Assembly: GCA_002431975.1 (NCBI GenBank)
Contig: DJFA01000012.1
Coordinates: 1 to 5,626 of the forward strand
Source of the DNA: Ruminococcus sp. UBA5884
GTDB lineage: Bacteria > Bacillota > Clostridia > Oscillospirales > Ruminococcaceae
Direction of reading: 5' to 3'
DNA: 5,626 bases
The position numbers were made by a program, and so were the translations under genes. Under the pieces are notes generated by a model. It was not told where the DNA came from, did not search any database, and was given only the letters and a program-made list of their open reading frames with translations. Below are positions 5,605 through 5,626 of this stretch, one piece after another. Position 1 is the stretch's first letter, and each line of letters starts with the position of its first letter.

Positions 5605-5626
5605 CCAGCTTTTTTCAAAAAGCTGG
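5605..5626. repeat. Hairpin at window end, likely start of a second dispersed repeat
   Basis: CCAGCTTTTT (5605-5614) is the exact reverse complement of AAAAAGCTGG (5617-5626), with a two-base TC loop. The preceding AAAGTTTTTGCCCAGC resembles the opening of AT/GC hairpin elements that recur between genes in Ruminococcus and related genomes, from memory only. The element is cut by the window edge. It could also be a terminator for a gene to the right, but no clean U-run is visible. Confidence 0.55.

Overview
The window looks like a chromosomal segment from a low-GC, Gram-positive gut Clostridia, most likely Ruminococcus or a close relative in the Oscillospiraceae. The grounds are inference from content. 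There is a secreted protein ending in a type I dockerin. It carries a BspA-type leucine-rich repeat. Shine-Dalgarno sequences are strong and AG-rich, sigma-A-type promoters are near consensus, the tRNA gene does not encode CCA, and the spacers hold GC-rich dispersed palindromes. No species call is possible from sequence reading alone.

Layout. Positions 1-22 are the 3' end of a tRNA gene on the plus strand (probably tRNA-Glu), followed at once by an intrinsic terminator (32-68). An almost perfect promoter with an extended -10 (79-107) then drives a 657-residue secreted protein (154-2127): signal peptide, four repeats of about 113 residues resembling fibronectin type III folds, a BspA-type segment and a C-terminal dockerin. 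It ends at a strong terminator (2136-2180). The convergent intergenic region 2181-2529 has no gene. It holds three GC-rich palindromic elements sharing the core TGTAGGGGCGA, one of them inside a 116-bp structure with 14-bp perfect inverted ends.

The rest is on the minus strand. In order of transcription it contains guaB (IMP dehydrogenase, 5341 to 3860) with its own promoter, a small DUF805 membrane protein (3802 to 3425), a hairpin terminator (3400 to 3377), and an amidohydrolase-2 family metal-dependent hydrolase (3345 to 2530). guaB and the DUF805 gene are 57 bp apart with no visible terminator and are probably co-transcribed. The hydrolase starts just beyond the terminator and has no convincing promoter, so its expression may depend on read-through. 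The right end (5440-5626) is non-coding and carries a decayed copy of the same palindromic repeat and the start of a second AT/GC hairpin element that runs off the window.

How the genes relate. guaB makes XMP for guanine nucleotide synthesis and is housekeeping. The DUF805 protein and the hydrolase have no visible functional link to it beyond position. The dockerin protein acts outside the cell and should dock to a cohesin-bearing scaffoldin encoded elsewhere. I see no complete new defence, CRISPR or mobile system. The least explained items are the catalytic-domain-free dockerin protein and the palindromic repeat family.
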